The notes under the pieces were generated by a model. That model saw only the letters and a program-made list of their open reading frames with translations. It was not told where the DNA came from and did no database searches. Shown one piece after another: positions 31,303-43,400 of a DNA stretch of 64,000 nucleotides. The stretch is from NCBI RefSeq assembly GCF_001039355.2, contig NW_019775534.1, positions 1 to 64,000 of the forward strand, in the 5' to 3' direction. The DNA comes from Lingula anatina (Eukaryota > Brachiopoda > Lingulata > Lingulida > Lingulidae). Every line of letters begins with the position of its first letter. Position 1 is the first letter of the stretch. The translations under genes were made by a program, and so were the position numbers.

Positions 31303-34300
31303 CTGGGTGTCAGGGAAACCAATGTCCCAGAAGTGGGGCGGTGTACTAGGAGGCACATATTTTGCTCGATGGCGAGAACACTGCTTTGCACGTTCCCGTT
31401 TCTCTTCAGCTGTGAGATTCATGTCCTTAAAGTACTGCAAAACAATGGGGAATAAACCACACTTGAATTTAAGCAGCCATAATGGTAGGATTTTTGCAAC
31501 ATTGAAAAAAAAACTGATTTATGTAAAATATTACACCAAAGCAATAGCTGATGCCAAGTGAAAATCAATAAGCCAGTAAATCTCATAATGGAAAGATATC
31601 TTTACATTTATTTTTTTCCAATGAAATGCACCTGTACATATGAAGAATATAATCCCTACCCCCCTTTACCCCCCCCTCCCCTAACCCTCCTTCCTCCAAC
31701 CCCCATTTAATTCTTGTACCTCTTCACATTCAGGACAGTCAAAGGCCTCTAGTTTTCTTCTATCATCCCTCTTCCTCACCACATCCACATATTTATAGGC
31801 AGGGCCCTCAGCTTTTGGTACTCTGACATAGAAAAATGAAAAAAAAAATAGTTTTGTATCATTCTCGATATTCTGGTGCAAGTACATTTTCACAATGACG
31901 GTGACCAAACTATACGTGGCTAAACTAATGTACCAAAATATACAATAATTTAATCAAATACAGATTTTAAAAAGACCGTTTTCAAAAATGGCATCATTGC
32001 TTTAAAAACAGCTGCTTTAGTTTAAAAGATTACTATCCTTGCTTTTAATGTTGCATATTGTTATAAAAATAGCAATATTCTTTATTGTCTATTATGAAAG
32101 AAAGTTTGACCCAAGATAAATCTGGAGATTGGATGAAACATTGTGTTCTGGGTCAAACCTACGTTCTCCTGCTTTGGAGGCAGATGCCAACCACAAGGCC
32201 ATCTGGTGGGTAACATACCTGTCAAAGCTGTCATCTAGCAAATTGGCATCCTGCGGTTGTGAATCTGAAACATCTGGAAGGGTATCCCGTTTCGATTATT
32301 TATCTTTTCAAGATAGGAAAAAAGTGGTACACATTTTAACATATAAATACTTTACATCTTTAGATGTGTGTAAAAAGGACTGTTTCCATTTCAACTGGAA
32401 ATGGACCTGACTTGACAAGTTGTGTTACGGTACTAACTGACAAAATGTTCTAGACACCCCATTGACCACTTTAAAATAGACACTTACACCAAAGAAAAAA
32501 CATTTGGCAAATTTCTACTATGATTCTTTTTAGACATAATACTGAAACAAGCAGAAATCAATAAAACCTAGGCTCCAAAGGACCCTAAAAACCAAATTCC
32601 CATGATTTATCATCAAATATACCTTTCTCCATCATCAAATCTTCATCCATCTCAGAATGCACTAGGTCTAAGGCTGCATTAAATGTCACATCACCATCAT
32701 TGTCACTATGGTATCTGGGGCACTTCCCCTTGTTGAAAACCCCCTCTCTTTTACTGATCATCTCTTTGCTCTTTATGTTTCTCTGCAGATTGGGTTCTTC
32801 ATCTTGATGCTGCTGTGTTTCTATGTCATCTTTTTCTCTGTTCGATATCATTTGGGACTCCTCCCCTTTTCTGATATGTTTATCAACTTTGCCAAAAGTA
32901 ACGCTTCTGTGAGTACAGTCTATTTCTTGAGATTCTTCCTCTAAATCAGGTATAGGAACTGCACCAGCCCCTCGATTGCAATTTAGAAGGGTTTCACTTG
33001 TGTCCAAGCTGGCATTTGCATCTGTGATATTATGTGACCTTGACCCCAATGCTATATTTGAACTCATCCCTGACCTTGACCTTGACATTTCCTGCTGAGG
33101 ATCATCACAAAATGTTTCATCTTGAGACTCAATGTCGTATTCAGAGAGACGCACACTTGGGTCTATGCTACCATTCAAGTCCATGCCTTCATTCTGATAA
33201 ATCATTGGCACAGAAGGACTCTGAGTGAGAAAAGGCAAGCATGTTTCATCGGGGTCAAAAGTGGCATGACTTTTGTGTCTCTGGTTTCTTAAACTTTTTG
33301 GGCTATGGGCTTTGGAGGCACACTGTTGCTTTGCTGAAGGACTACCAATGGGTGTTCTGGGCTTTTTAAACTGTTCCCTTGGTGGTGTATTTTCATCGAC
33401 TTCTTTATGTATCACAGCAGAGGGACTGTCTTGCTCAGCATCACCACCTACATTTGAAATCACTGCAGAGCTTTCTTTGTTTACATGTACAGAGCTACTG
33501 CTTTCAACACGGTGGCTTTCTTGTAGTGATAATTTTAATGCTAGGTCCAAATCATCCTCTTCTTCATTCTTCTTGGCATCTGCCAGAGATTCCAAGATAG
33601 CCTTCTTCAAATCCTCTTCCTCAAATTTACCAGCTTCAGATTTGAGAACGCCACCATTATAATTTGCTAGACTGGACACTGGGATCTTCTTCGGTGAGAA
33701 GAAGCCCTGGGTCAAAGTAGACTGACGGAGCAGCTTCCGTTCTTCTTTTTTCTGATTTTTCCTCATATGGTTTGGAGAGCTCGGTGGAGACACACTGAAA
33801 GGTACTTCTAACATCTGTAGTCTCTTTGATCTCCTCTTAACAAACTTCTCTTGGTTCTGCTCTTGAGCTTTTGGTCGAGTTCTTTCATCGTCTTCTCCAT
33901 CAATTCCTTCAAATCTGCGAGACGGCCCTAAAGTTTGTTGAGACTTGGACTGAGGCGCGCTAACTCCTGATTCTATGAAAAGTCTAGTTTTACCACCAGG
34001 TGGAGACAATGTCCTTTCACCATCAGGCAATTTTGACTTTTTCTGTCCTGGTTTCCAGCCACGTTTTAAATTGGCAATATTCTTAAACATTAGAGGTGAC
34101 TCTTCACTTTCATACCCCTCAATCCCTGGGGACAGTTTTTTGGACTTGACAGGTCCTTTGCCTCTCTTGAATGGTGATTCGTATTGCCTATGTGGCTGAT
34201 CCACAGCCACTTGACCATGATCATCATCATCATCAAACAAAGCTGGAGATTTGACATCATTTGGACCATCGGTGGTGTTCTGTTTGCCAAATATTGGAGA

Positions 34301-37300
34301 AGCAGGTATTTCTGAGTCAATTTCATCAGTGCTGCTGCAGTGGCGCACAAGTCTGGTAGCTTTCCTTTGGGAGTTGGCAGATTTCTTTTCAGACTCCAAT
34401 TCATTTTCAGTCACAGTTTGTCTGTTATCTTTGGAATTATGTTCATCCCTTTTAGAAAGCAACTCGTTGCCATGGTTATATATCTGTTTTTGATTGCCTT
34501 GGTTACAGTTGTCTTGGCTACCGTTCCCATGACCACTGGCACTGCTGACTTTTCCTTCACCTCTACAACCATTTTCTTCTTCATTTATGCCTAAATTCGA
34601 TAACAGTCCACCTTCAACAATGCTGTTACCAATGGGGGAAGAGGTAAAGACATTTTGGGAATGTCCGCCATATTGTTTTCTGTGGATTCGGGGTTCCACA
34701 GGGGTACTGGCATGAGGGGGAGAAGGGGGGCTAACAACACTGTGATCAAATAGATTATCACCATCACTTCTTTTCATTTTGTAACCATGAACTTGTGTCT
34801 CCTTTTGTTTGTAGACCTCATTGATTGGTTTAACTGTCTTCCTGGTAACCGCCTTCTTGTTATGCCTGTCGTCTTCATTTGTAAGGCAATGATTGGTAAT
34901 GGTGGCATCTTGCTGTGCATATGCATTATAAACATGTTTGGTGGAATTCTTGTAATTGTCCATAGCAATACTATTTTGACTGTTGTCTGCATTGGACTTT
35001 GCATCATCATCATCATCATCATCATCATCATGGTCTTCAATATTGACAGTTTCTGGAACTCTTGTTATCAAGGTCTGGATACTTTCTTCAATAGGACTTG
35101 TTCTGTCTGTCAATCTATGAAAAGACTTACTTTGTTCTAGTTTTCTTCCTCTTCTATCCGTGGTTTGTTTTGCTACTATTTGAAGCTCTTCTTTTGAGCC
35201 CAAATCAGTACATTCAAGAGTTTTTCCCAACTCCTCAACAATTTCTTTCTTGTCTGTTTCAGTTTCAGTGTCAGTGACCTTTCTGTTTTCAAGGTCATGT
35301 GAGAGGTCAAGGTTATGAGATGTCTCTAGTGTGGAGCATTCTGGGATTGTCTCTTCTGGGCAAGTCTCTAATGCCAAAACGTTTTGAGGTTTTCTTCTCT
35401 GAGTTTCATCCTCCTCAAGTCCTTTCAGTATAATGTCTTTAACTGAAATATTTTCATTGAAACTTTCATCGATGGGATCAATTAGGTCAAGAGCACATGT
35501 CTCTGGTGCCAAGATTTTTTGTGTCTTTAAGAACTGCGTTTCTCCCTCTCTGAGATCCTTGGTCAAAATATCTCCAACAGTGGCCCCAAGAGAAGTTGGT
35601 TTCTTAGCTGTAGCAAGGCTTTTCTGGCTTTGGCTGATGCACGTTGCATTTTGGGATGAACTTTCATCATCGATACTTGATCTCATCTTTTTGGAATCTA
35701 CCTGTGGGTCCTGAAAGACAATTTAAGCAAAGATGGAAACTTCCCAATTTAGTCATTATCAAAATTACAGGAGACTTAATACAAATATGACAGACTTTTG
35801 GCTATCTAAGATGATGCCCATAACATTCATTTGCAAATATACGACTTTGCTTTTATTATCCTTCAATTACTCATACGTTACTACATGCAAATAAGTTATA
35901 TTTACCAACACAGTATCTTCACTGTTGCCTCATTGTCTCCTCTTTGGGTGCTTGAAATTTGAAATTTGTTTCATACTTTATACTGCGTTAAAGACCCCAT
36001 TCAGAACAGCGGAGTAATTAGCCAATGGCCCAAATATGGCGACACGCTAAAAAGTTTGTTATCTATTCCTTATCCACAAGTATACATTGAATAGATTCCC
36101 CGTGTGGATTGCGTAACAAGCCATCATGTGGGACGGCCATATTTGATCCACGGATCAGTTAGCCTGTTGTTCTGAATGCAGCCATAGTCTCTTTGAGGCA
36201 ATTCAATTTAAAAGCAATAAGTATACCTCTTTGTATCTGGTTCTCTTCTGTCCCCTCAGTTTCAGTATTGCTCTCCGTGACCCAGCCTCTTCTTGGGGAC
36301 TGGTGTCACTCTGCTCACTTGTAATTTTGTCCTCCTTTTCTGAAGAGTCAATTTCCTTCTGGCACAAGCTGCACTTCGCGTTACTGTAAGATAAAGTTAA
36401 AAGAATTATTTTCTACAGAAAAAAAATAAATCAATCAATCAACTGATTAAATGCTGACAATAACCATGATGATAATAATTGAAATAGCGATTATTCATAA
36501 TTCACTCAATTTTTCAGATTAATTATTTGGGTAAAAAAATAAAGGATTGAGTATGAAAATTCTGTAAAATTGATATCATTATCTTATTATTAAAAAGCAT
36601 TATATGATTTCAATATGCCATGTACAGACATTTCAGTGTGTTTGCCAGTAAAGAAATACATGTTCCAATACCAGACCACACATCATGGGGAAAAAGAGGT
36701 TTCAGGGGTTAATTGTAACATAAAGTGCAAAACACAGGGCGTACTATTAATCATTTGCTCATTAGCTCATAGAAAAATAAAGTCTAATGTTTTTTTAGTG
36801 TTCTCTTCTTGAATAAGTTCTTTTTTTCAAAAAATTTAGAGAAAGTAAAAATACTGTGAAATCGGGAGGCAAGCGGTTTACTAAACAAGGCAGCAAAGCT
36901 GTCAAATGTACAGACAAAGAACAGAAAATAAAGATACAAATAAGTGAAAAATTAAATTTTCACAAAAAACTGTTAAATTGCCAGAAAAATTTACCAAACA
37001 GACTGCGTTGCCTATTGAAGCTGTATGTTAGACCCATGTTTCTTTCCTGTAAGTTTGAGATCAGTAAGTGACATGATTTCCCTTAAATGGTCATCATAGG
37101 AGCAGTGCCCAAAATAGGGGTTTCTTCAAATTTTGATGCAACATTACATAATGTTTAACAGCATAATGACAATCAAATGTTATTAATAAAATATTAGTAA
37201 CATGGACATTCAGAAAATGTGACAAGCAAAAGTCTTCAAGATCATGGAACTTTAAAGTCACACCTTGAAAATGCCAATATGTGAAAAATAAAATTTTCAC

Positions 37301-38979
37301 AAAAAACTGTTTAANNNNNNNNNNNNNNNNNNNNNNNNNNNNNNNNNNNNNNNNNNNNNNNNNNNNNNNNNNNNNNNNNNNNNNNNNNNNNNNNNNNNNN
37401 NNNNNNNNNNNNNNNNNNNNNNNNNNNNNNNNNNNNNNNNNNNNNNNNNNNNNNNNNNNNNNNNNNNNNNNNNNNNNNNNNNNNNNNNNNNNNNNNNNNN
37501 NNNNNNNNNNNNNNNNNNNNNNNNNNNNNNNNNNNNNNNNNNNNNNNNNNNNNNNNNNNNNNNNNNNNNNNNNNNNNNNNNNNNNNNNNNNNNNNNNNNN
37601 NNNNNNNNNNNNNNNNNNNNNNNNNNNNNNNNNNNNNNNNNNNNNNNNNNNNNNNNNNNNNNNNNNNNNNNNNNNNNNNNNNNNNNNNNNNNNNNNNNNN
37701 NNNNNNNNNNNNNNNNNNNNNNNNNNNNNNNNNNNNNNNNNNNNNNNNNNNNNNNNNNNNNNNNNNNNNNNNNNNNNNNNNNNNNNNNNNNNNNNNNNNN
37801 NNNNNNNNNNNNNNNNNNNNNNNNNATTTGTTTTTTTACATAAAAAATTAGCAAACCGTCCAGCCATAAAATTGGACGTTACCTTCTCGGAAAAAAAAAA
37901 AAAAAAAAAAAATAGGGGTGGTGACAACATACCTAAGTATTTGCTATTTAGTAATATATATATGTACAGATTTGCTTTGTGTATACAAATGGTGTTGCAT
38001 TGGCTTTTACCTAAATCTGTGCTCTACTTGGACCAGTTTCTCCTGTAGTAGAAGATTATCCAACTTTTGTTTCTTATAACTTTTGTAAAGCTCACTCATC
38101 TTCCAATTCAGGTGCTCCATCATTTTGACAGCATTTTTGTGCTTGGTCTTGTATTGAGTCGCCTCTTTGTGGTAGCCTGTAATTAAAAATAGATATTCAA
38201 ATCAAAATAATATCTATATAAATTCAAATCAAAACTACATTATTTCAATTAAATTTTATTTTATCAAATAAATATACATTAAATGACAGTGTGAAATGGT
38301 CAGTATGAAATGTAAGTAAATAGACAACATATATGGAAATTTAGAGAAATTAAGAAACAGGCAAATACAAGAATAAAGTTACACAGTTCAGTTACACAAG
38401 TAACTTATTAATACTGCAAAACATAAAGACACACCCCAGTGGAACAACAGACCCCGTGGTACTCCCCCCAACCCTGTGGTGCCCCCCCCCCCAACACTGT
38501 GGTATTCCCCCAACCCTGTGGTACTCCCCCAAACCCTGTGGTGCCCCCCCAACACTGTGGTACCCCCCTCACCCTGTGGTGACCCTCTTGTAAAGAGGTA
38601 GTTTTCCAAATATATGTTATCATTATTACAGTAATACTACAAACTATAAAAACACCTCTGACTGTGAAACAAATTAATCTGTTGATCTGATTGCATTCAT
38701 CAAGATTCCCATGGAGTTGGATCGATCTAAGTACTAGTAGAGCAACAGTTTCCTTGGGAATGAACCCTAAGTGTTGTTGTTACATGTCTACGTACTCTGC
38801 ACTATTTGGTTATGTTTGTTCAACAACTCCTTGACCAGATCCTCCATGGACCTAGAAACACTGCTGTCGTTGCCATGGTTATTGTTGCTAAGACTACTGC
38901 CAAGGTCTTCTGCAGGCTTCATGAGACTGGTGTCCTGCAATCGGTTGCCAGGGCTAGTACTATTATCTGCCTCTGCCAT
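31276..38979 (-). CDS. RBBP8: CtIP/RBBP8 homologue (Sae2/Ctp1 family), DNA end-resection factor
   Basis: Coding exons (minus): 38796-38979, 38011-38176, 36227-36383, 32623-35710, 32219-32273, 31720-31822, 31287-31434. Every junction has GT-AG and matching phase; about 1,300 codons (human is 897). In the family, CtIP activates the MRE11-RAD50-NBS1 nuclease and starts resection of DNA breaks in the nucleus. Seen here: start MAEADNSTSPG; coiled-coil residues about 45-116; CSLC (121-124), as in the human CxxC; exon 4 with SPIF (about 640, BRCA1 BRCT-binding type), RQSTLTQGFFSPKK (about 830-845, PCNA-box-like) and two UIMs (about 866-901); many SQ/TQ and SP sites; C-terminal domain with VVRKRDDRRKL, CPEC, CSRHR, STPPHFW and DTQECKER. 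Thr1282 (TP) and Thr1294 (TQ) align with human Thr847 and Thr859. After Arg1301 a canonical donor occurs. Without splicing, the frame ends after Gly-Lys-Ala at TAG (31276), so the last exon is uncertain. The open frame beyond 32623 (to 32585) is intronic. Confidence 0.93.
33520..33626 (-). other. Tandem ubiquitin-interacting motifs encoded in CtIP exon 4
   Basis: The two helices read EEEDLKKAILESLAD and EEDDLDLALKLSLQE. Both fit the UIM consensus (acidic cluster, hydrophobic, Ala, three residues, Ser) with invariant Ala and Ser. The two Ala are 20 residues apart with a short acidic linker. I know of no UIM in vertebrate CtIP, but I cannot search. Confidence 0.85.
37315..37825. other. Assembly gap (511 N) in CtIP intron 2
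   Basis: Exons 2 (38011) and 3 (36383) join in phase across this intron, so no exon is required in the gap. The left edge (ttttcacaaaaaactgttta) repeats the sequence at about 36957-36978, so a local repeat probably caused the break. Confidence 0.95.
38440..38590. repeat. Minisatellite of about 20 bp in CtIP intron 1
   Basis: Six to eight units of the type accctgtggtactccccc, with variation in the C-run length and in tactc versus tgccc. Confidence 0.85.
38655..38775. mobile_element. Half of a family B foldback MITE
   Basis: Shares gattgcattca, gagttggatcgatct and ttgggaa...ccct with the complete element at 55901-56146. Lies in CtIP intron 1 next to exon 1. Confidence 0.45.
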
Positions 38980-39600
38980 CTTGGTTTTCTTAAACTAAAA
39001 TGATAAATGCAGAAAATGTAATAACTGGGGTAGCACTAACACTCGCCAATTTAGCCAAATGCTAAAACTGACTTAAATAGGCTAAAGAAAAAGGGTTTGA
39101 TCTGACATGTTTTAGCCAAATTATAACCATTTTGGTAACAAATTGACAAAAATGTGGTGATTTGGCTAAGCGAAAAAAAATTGCTAGCGCAACCCCAGAA
39201 TAAAATAACATTTAATGTCGCTGCAGTTTTGTTTCCATCACTCCTTTTAACATAATCATGAGTGTTTGAGGCTGGTTACTTACAGGTACGTACAAATACA
39301 TTATGTGATCACTGAATCGTCACTTTTCTTTTCCAAAAGGCATCATAACTTATCAGAGAGAGAGAGAGAGAGAGAGAGATAGTTTTGTGTTTGCTAAAGC
39401 TAACAACATATATAAGAATGGCCATAGTGCCATATTGGACTGACCTGGACTCTTGACCAACTGATAATCATGAGTCGATTACAAATTAAAAACTCAGGTG
39501 AGCTTCCCAAAGCCAAGGCAAAGCTGCCCCGTTTATCAACTTACCTTTTTGCACGATCCTTTATCTTCTGTTGTATGAGATCTTAAGCTAATACTGAATG
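38980..39600 (-). promoter_or_regulatory. CtIP 5' UTR: short leader, UTR intron and upstream noncoding exon
   Basis: The start-codon exon has an acceptor (cattttag) at 38995, giving a 15-base leader before ATG. A strong donor, caaaaag then gtaagt, ends a possible noncoding exon at 39545 whose upstream edge (toward 39600 or beyond) is unknown. The UTR intron carries a 174-bp MITE (39025-39198) and a GA microsatellite (about 39356-39379). The promoter would lie upstream of 39600. Confidence 0.45.
39025..39198. mobile_element. 174-bp MITE with CTGGGGT ends
   Basis: The left end ctggggtagcactaa is inverted at the right end (ctagcgcaaccccag). The arms continue with atttagccaaat against atttggctaa. 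No coding capacity. Confidence 0.6.
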
Positions 39601-39649
39601 CTGAGCTACAATGGGGGTATTTATAATCTCAACGGATGCCGAACTGCAA

Positions 39650-40171
39650 GGGGGAATGTTTATATCCTTCAGAAATAGAAATCACAGATCCCGCTTTTTA
39701 GCGTTAAAGTACCCATTGACGAATGTTGTAAAACTGAGACAGGAAATGTGCTAGTTGTGATGTGGATGTGTTGTTTAGTATTACCTGGCCCATGTACGGA
39801 ACACAATTTTGCAACTATGATTTTTTTTCCCGTGGAATATTCTAATTATAGAACAAAGACCCTCACCAAATTAATAAAGGGAAACTTACATTTTCGGACC
39901 TGATTCAAAATTGCGCAAGTCAATCTCAGCTGCCTTAGGGGCAAGTGAGACTTCACATTTTGTCTCCACGTTTTGTCTTCACATCTTGACTGTCTTCGTT
40001 CAAAATGTGCCCCAAAAATATGGCACGGGTGCTGAGCTACTGAACATCCGATTTTATTGACATTTAGCGTGCTCTCGATGTAGCTAAGAAAAAATCAGAA
40101 AAAAATGAAAAACGCGTTTTTTATTCTCGATTTTTAGGCACAAGTTTTGGTCTACATGATGAATTGTGCTG
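39650..40171. other. Presumed upstream region of CtIP, no gene seen
   Basis: No recognisable core promoter motif. Contains nothing coding that I can support. Confidence 0.4.
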
Positions 40172-40246
40172 CGTCCCAGGAGCAGATCTAGGTTAATTTG
40201 AAGGGGAGAGGGGAGTCCATGGATGTGAAGCCCCCCCCGCCCCCCC

Positions 40247-40291
<45 letters not shown>

Positions 40292-40477
40292 AGGCTCGGG
40301 GCCTGCCGAAGGGTCTCGAAAATTATTTGGTACTTAAGAGGGCGAACGGTGCCATTTGGTACGGTTTAGAACTATGATTCAGCTAGTCAAAATCATAATT
40401 TCAAGAGGGGACCAGAAATCGAAAGGGGGATGGTCAAGACCCCTGACCGCCCCCCCTCTAAATCCGCCACTGCGTCC
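40172..40477. mobile_element. hAT-like non-autonomous element with CGTCC duplication
   Basis: Ends caggagcagatct (40177) and aaatccgccactg (to 40472) are diverged inverted repeats, flanked by CGTCC on both sides (40172-40176, 40473-40477). Contains poly-C and a CA microsatellite (40249-40288). Same family as 4265-4513. Confidence 0.7.
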
Positions 40478-43400
40478 TACTTTTAGGTGGCTACGTACGT
40501 CGTACTGGTAATAAAACCGAACAGCAATGCTCTTACCAAATGTGGGTAAAATGGTGGGATATTGTCGTTTCCTAAAAGAAAAAAATGTCTTAGGGAATGC
40601 AAGTAAGGTATAAACCGTGTATTTTTATTATTGTTTTTGTTTTTATTATTATTTTTTTTTGGGGGGGGGGGGTGGATGGGTATGTAGTGTTCCTTTTTTT
40701 TGGGGGGGGGGGGAGATTTGCTTTTTTAATAACAAAAAGCGAAATTTGATGACCTGTATCTGTACCGCATGTATTCATAACAGAGATGATTGGAAACCAA
40801 AATACTGATGGAAATGGTTTCTCGAAAACATTGGCAATTTCTACCTTTTTTTAAGAAGACGCAAATAATTCATTTGAATACTGCAGAATTAACTTGGGAC
40901 AGACGAGTTGGGACTGAAGCGCGCGCGCGTGTGTCTGAGTGTGTGAGCACAAGTGCACGCTTGTGTTAAACCGGTCCTATTTCTTACCCATATCATCAAA
41001 ACCGTTACCAAGTTATGACCAGTCGTCATTTTAGTGTAATTCATTCTGTGAAATCGAATCAAAATTGTAGATGCTCTCAGGCCTACGCCATCATTTGAGT
41101 CATAGCATGTCTTTCGGAGCCATCCAATGCTGGGCATGTTAATGTCACCGTACAAAAAATTGTTGAAGTATTCTGTTGAGACAAATCGTAAGTGCTAAAT
41201 TGTCAGCCCCTCTTCTTTTTTTTTCCTTTGACATTTTCTTTTTTAAATGCCATACTATAGCAAGTTTTTAAAAATATTGTTTGTAAATTCCTTTGGTTCG
41301 CAAAATTTATCAAAATATTGTGTGACTTAAAAGTGATCTAAGGCAGATTTTTTTCCGGGACTCAAATCAGGTTACATGGAAGATTCTCACAATTAAGTCA
41401 GTGAAAAAAGTAAATGGGAAAGGTAGGCAATGAGAAAAAATAGCAAGGGAAATTTTTATTTGGTTAAGAAAAATTAAAGGAATAAAGAAACAAGAAAAAA
41501 GAAAGAAAGAAGGAGCAATACAACAATTTCAAGCCAAAAACGATAACCGATCCGGGAACCAGCGTGACGTCATAATTGAAAAATTCTAGGAAAAGCACAT
41601 CTGCGCCTGAAAAAGCAATCAATACTTTCTCTTCTTTCGTAATTGTCTCCGTGGCACGCGCGTTTCTATGTAAACTTACGCAACATCTGTTAACCGAGTC
41701 AGCGTGACGTAATTCTTACGATTTTTTCGTGAGAAACGCTGTGTCCTATCGATCGTCTGCTAAATATGCGTAAATGCCTATTAGGCAAATTGTACAGAGT
41801 TACCAGCGGTCGTCAAGGGCAAATGCAGCGTGAATGCAAAAAGGCGACTCCGGGGAGGATATTTGACCCTTGTTCACCCTCCGTTTATTTTTTAACCCCC
41901 GGTCATTGGAAAAACGTCGCTCTTCTCCCCATCGTTCCATGTGACGTATACCCTTGCTCCGAAATGCGCGTTAATACAAAATCTTTTTAAAATTATTCGT
42001 AGCGAGTGTGCGTTGATTTTTTCTGGAAACTGTAGGCCCTATCCACCCCCTCTTGTGGTATCCTGGGGCAAAAGAAGTGAATTGTTAAGTGCATTCTTCT
42101 CTGATTACCCTGCGTTTCACTGAAACTGGATAGCTTGATCAAATTTGATAAAATAAAGTGAAGTGAAATTAGATAATATTTAAGAGCAACAAAATAAAGT
42201 GAAAGCAGATGAAATTAGGTGAATAAAAAATAAATAGAAAGACTTTTTGGGTAGACCTAGGTCTATTACTTTTGTGCAAATGTATTTAAGGAGCTACAAT
42301 TAAATTTTGAGTGCAAAAATTAAAAAAAAGACAGACGAACAAAGAGCTAAAAATATAAAGATTAGGCCTACTTTAAGAGAAGGGGAGGCTTTATTACTGA
42401 TTTGGTTTTACTGTTGCTAATTCGTTTCCACATCCAAATCATATTTAGGATGTTAAATTCGTCTAAGAGGAGAATAGGAGGTAACTTCTTAATCATAACA
42501 ACAAAAAGGTGCGTTTTTATGAAAACCCCCAGAACCCCCTGTCTACACGTCCGCTGTCGTGATGTCTAAACTGTAACACATAACTGCTTTCTGCTTTCGT
42601 AAGAACTTGTTTTTCTGCTGTTGGTGCCATCACGCCGTGCTATCGATTGCCATGCCTGTATTGACACTTAAACTTCAATAGCAATCTAAATACCGATGTT
42701 TGCTCTGTTACCGCGTTATGTAACTTTTACAGATAGCAACTAAAGTAATTCCTTTTTTCGCGATGCTGGACAAGTACTCAGGGGAGGAGAGTTGGGGGGG
42801 GGGGGTGCTGAGAACGTGATGTAATGATTGGGAAAACACAAAACGGGTCTAATACATTTCTGGTTGCTAAACAACGATATTCTCACACTGCTTCTCTCTC
42901 TCTCTCTCTTTCTCGTGAACACATGCTCTCGCACACACTTAAAATTAATTTACACTTCCTCGCGCACGCACGAGTTTAGAATCACTGTGTTAGGGCCTAC
43001 TTTTAAGTTAACAAACGAGCTAGTTACTTAAGCCGAAAATAAAAATGCATATGAATATAAATAAATAAATAAATAAATAAACAAATAAATAAATGGTAAT
43101 TGGCGAATTTAGCACCGCGCTGCGCTTCTTTCAGAATCACTTAACATCGGCCCTCACTCATATTTCATTACTTCTTTATGCGAGGCAATATGCCGATGTA
43201 GATAAGCTGGCGGCGTGGCATGTTTGCGGTTACGTAACTCCTATTGAGAATAAATAGCCCACCTGTCGATTACGTTCTTCAAAAGATAAGAAAAATCTCC
43301 AAAAATTTGATCACTTGAATATGAAATTGAAACAAACACTGGATATGATTTTTTAAAAATAATTGGCACGCGTTTTTGATCTGTAAAGGATAATTTTCGT

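Noticed and set aside
30932-31561. 209-codon + strand open frame rich in Leu, Ser, Phe and Tyr
   Set aside because: Translation of the minisatellite and antisense of CtIP exon 7; periodic composition only.
32585-32622. Extension of the long CtIP open frame to its stop at 32585
   Set aside because: A good donor (gtatat at 32622) with phase 1 joins perfectly to the next exon at 32273, so the last 13 codons are intronic read-through.
37094-38048. Open frames of 185-278 codons across the N gap
   Set aside because: They exist only because N codons contain no stops.
40889-41155. Minus-strand GDINMPSIGW, reminiscent of the GDFN(M/L)P motif of LINE endonucleases
   Set aside because: Only the one short motif fits; neighbouring residues do not follow the domain. 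Possible remnant, not supported.
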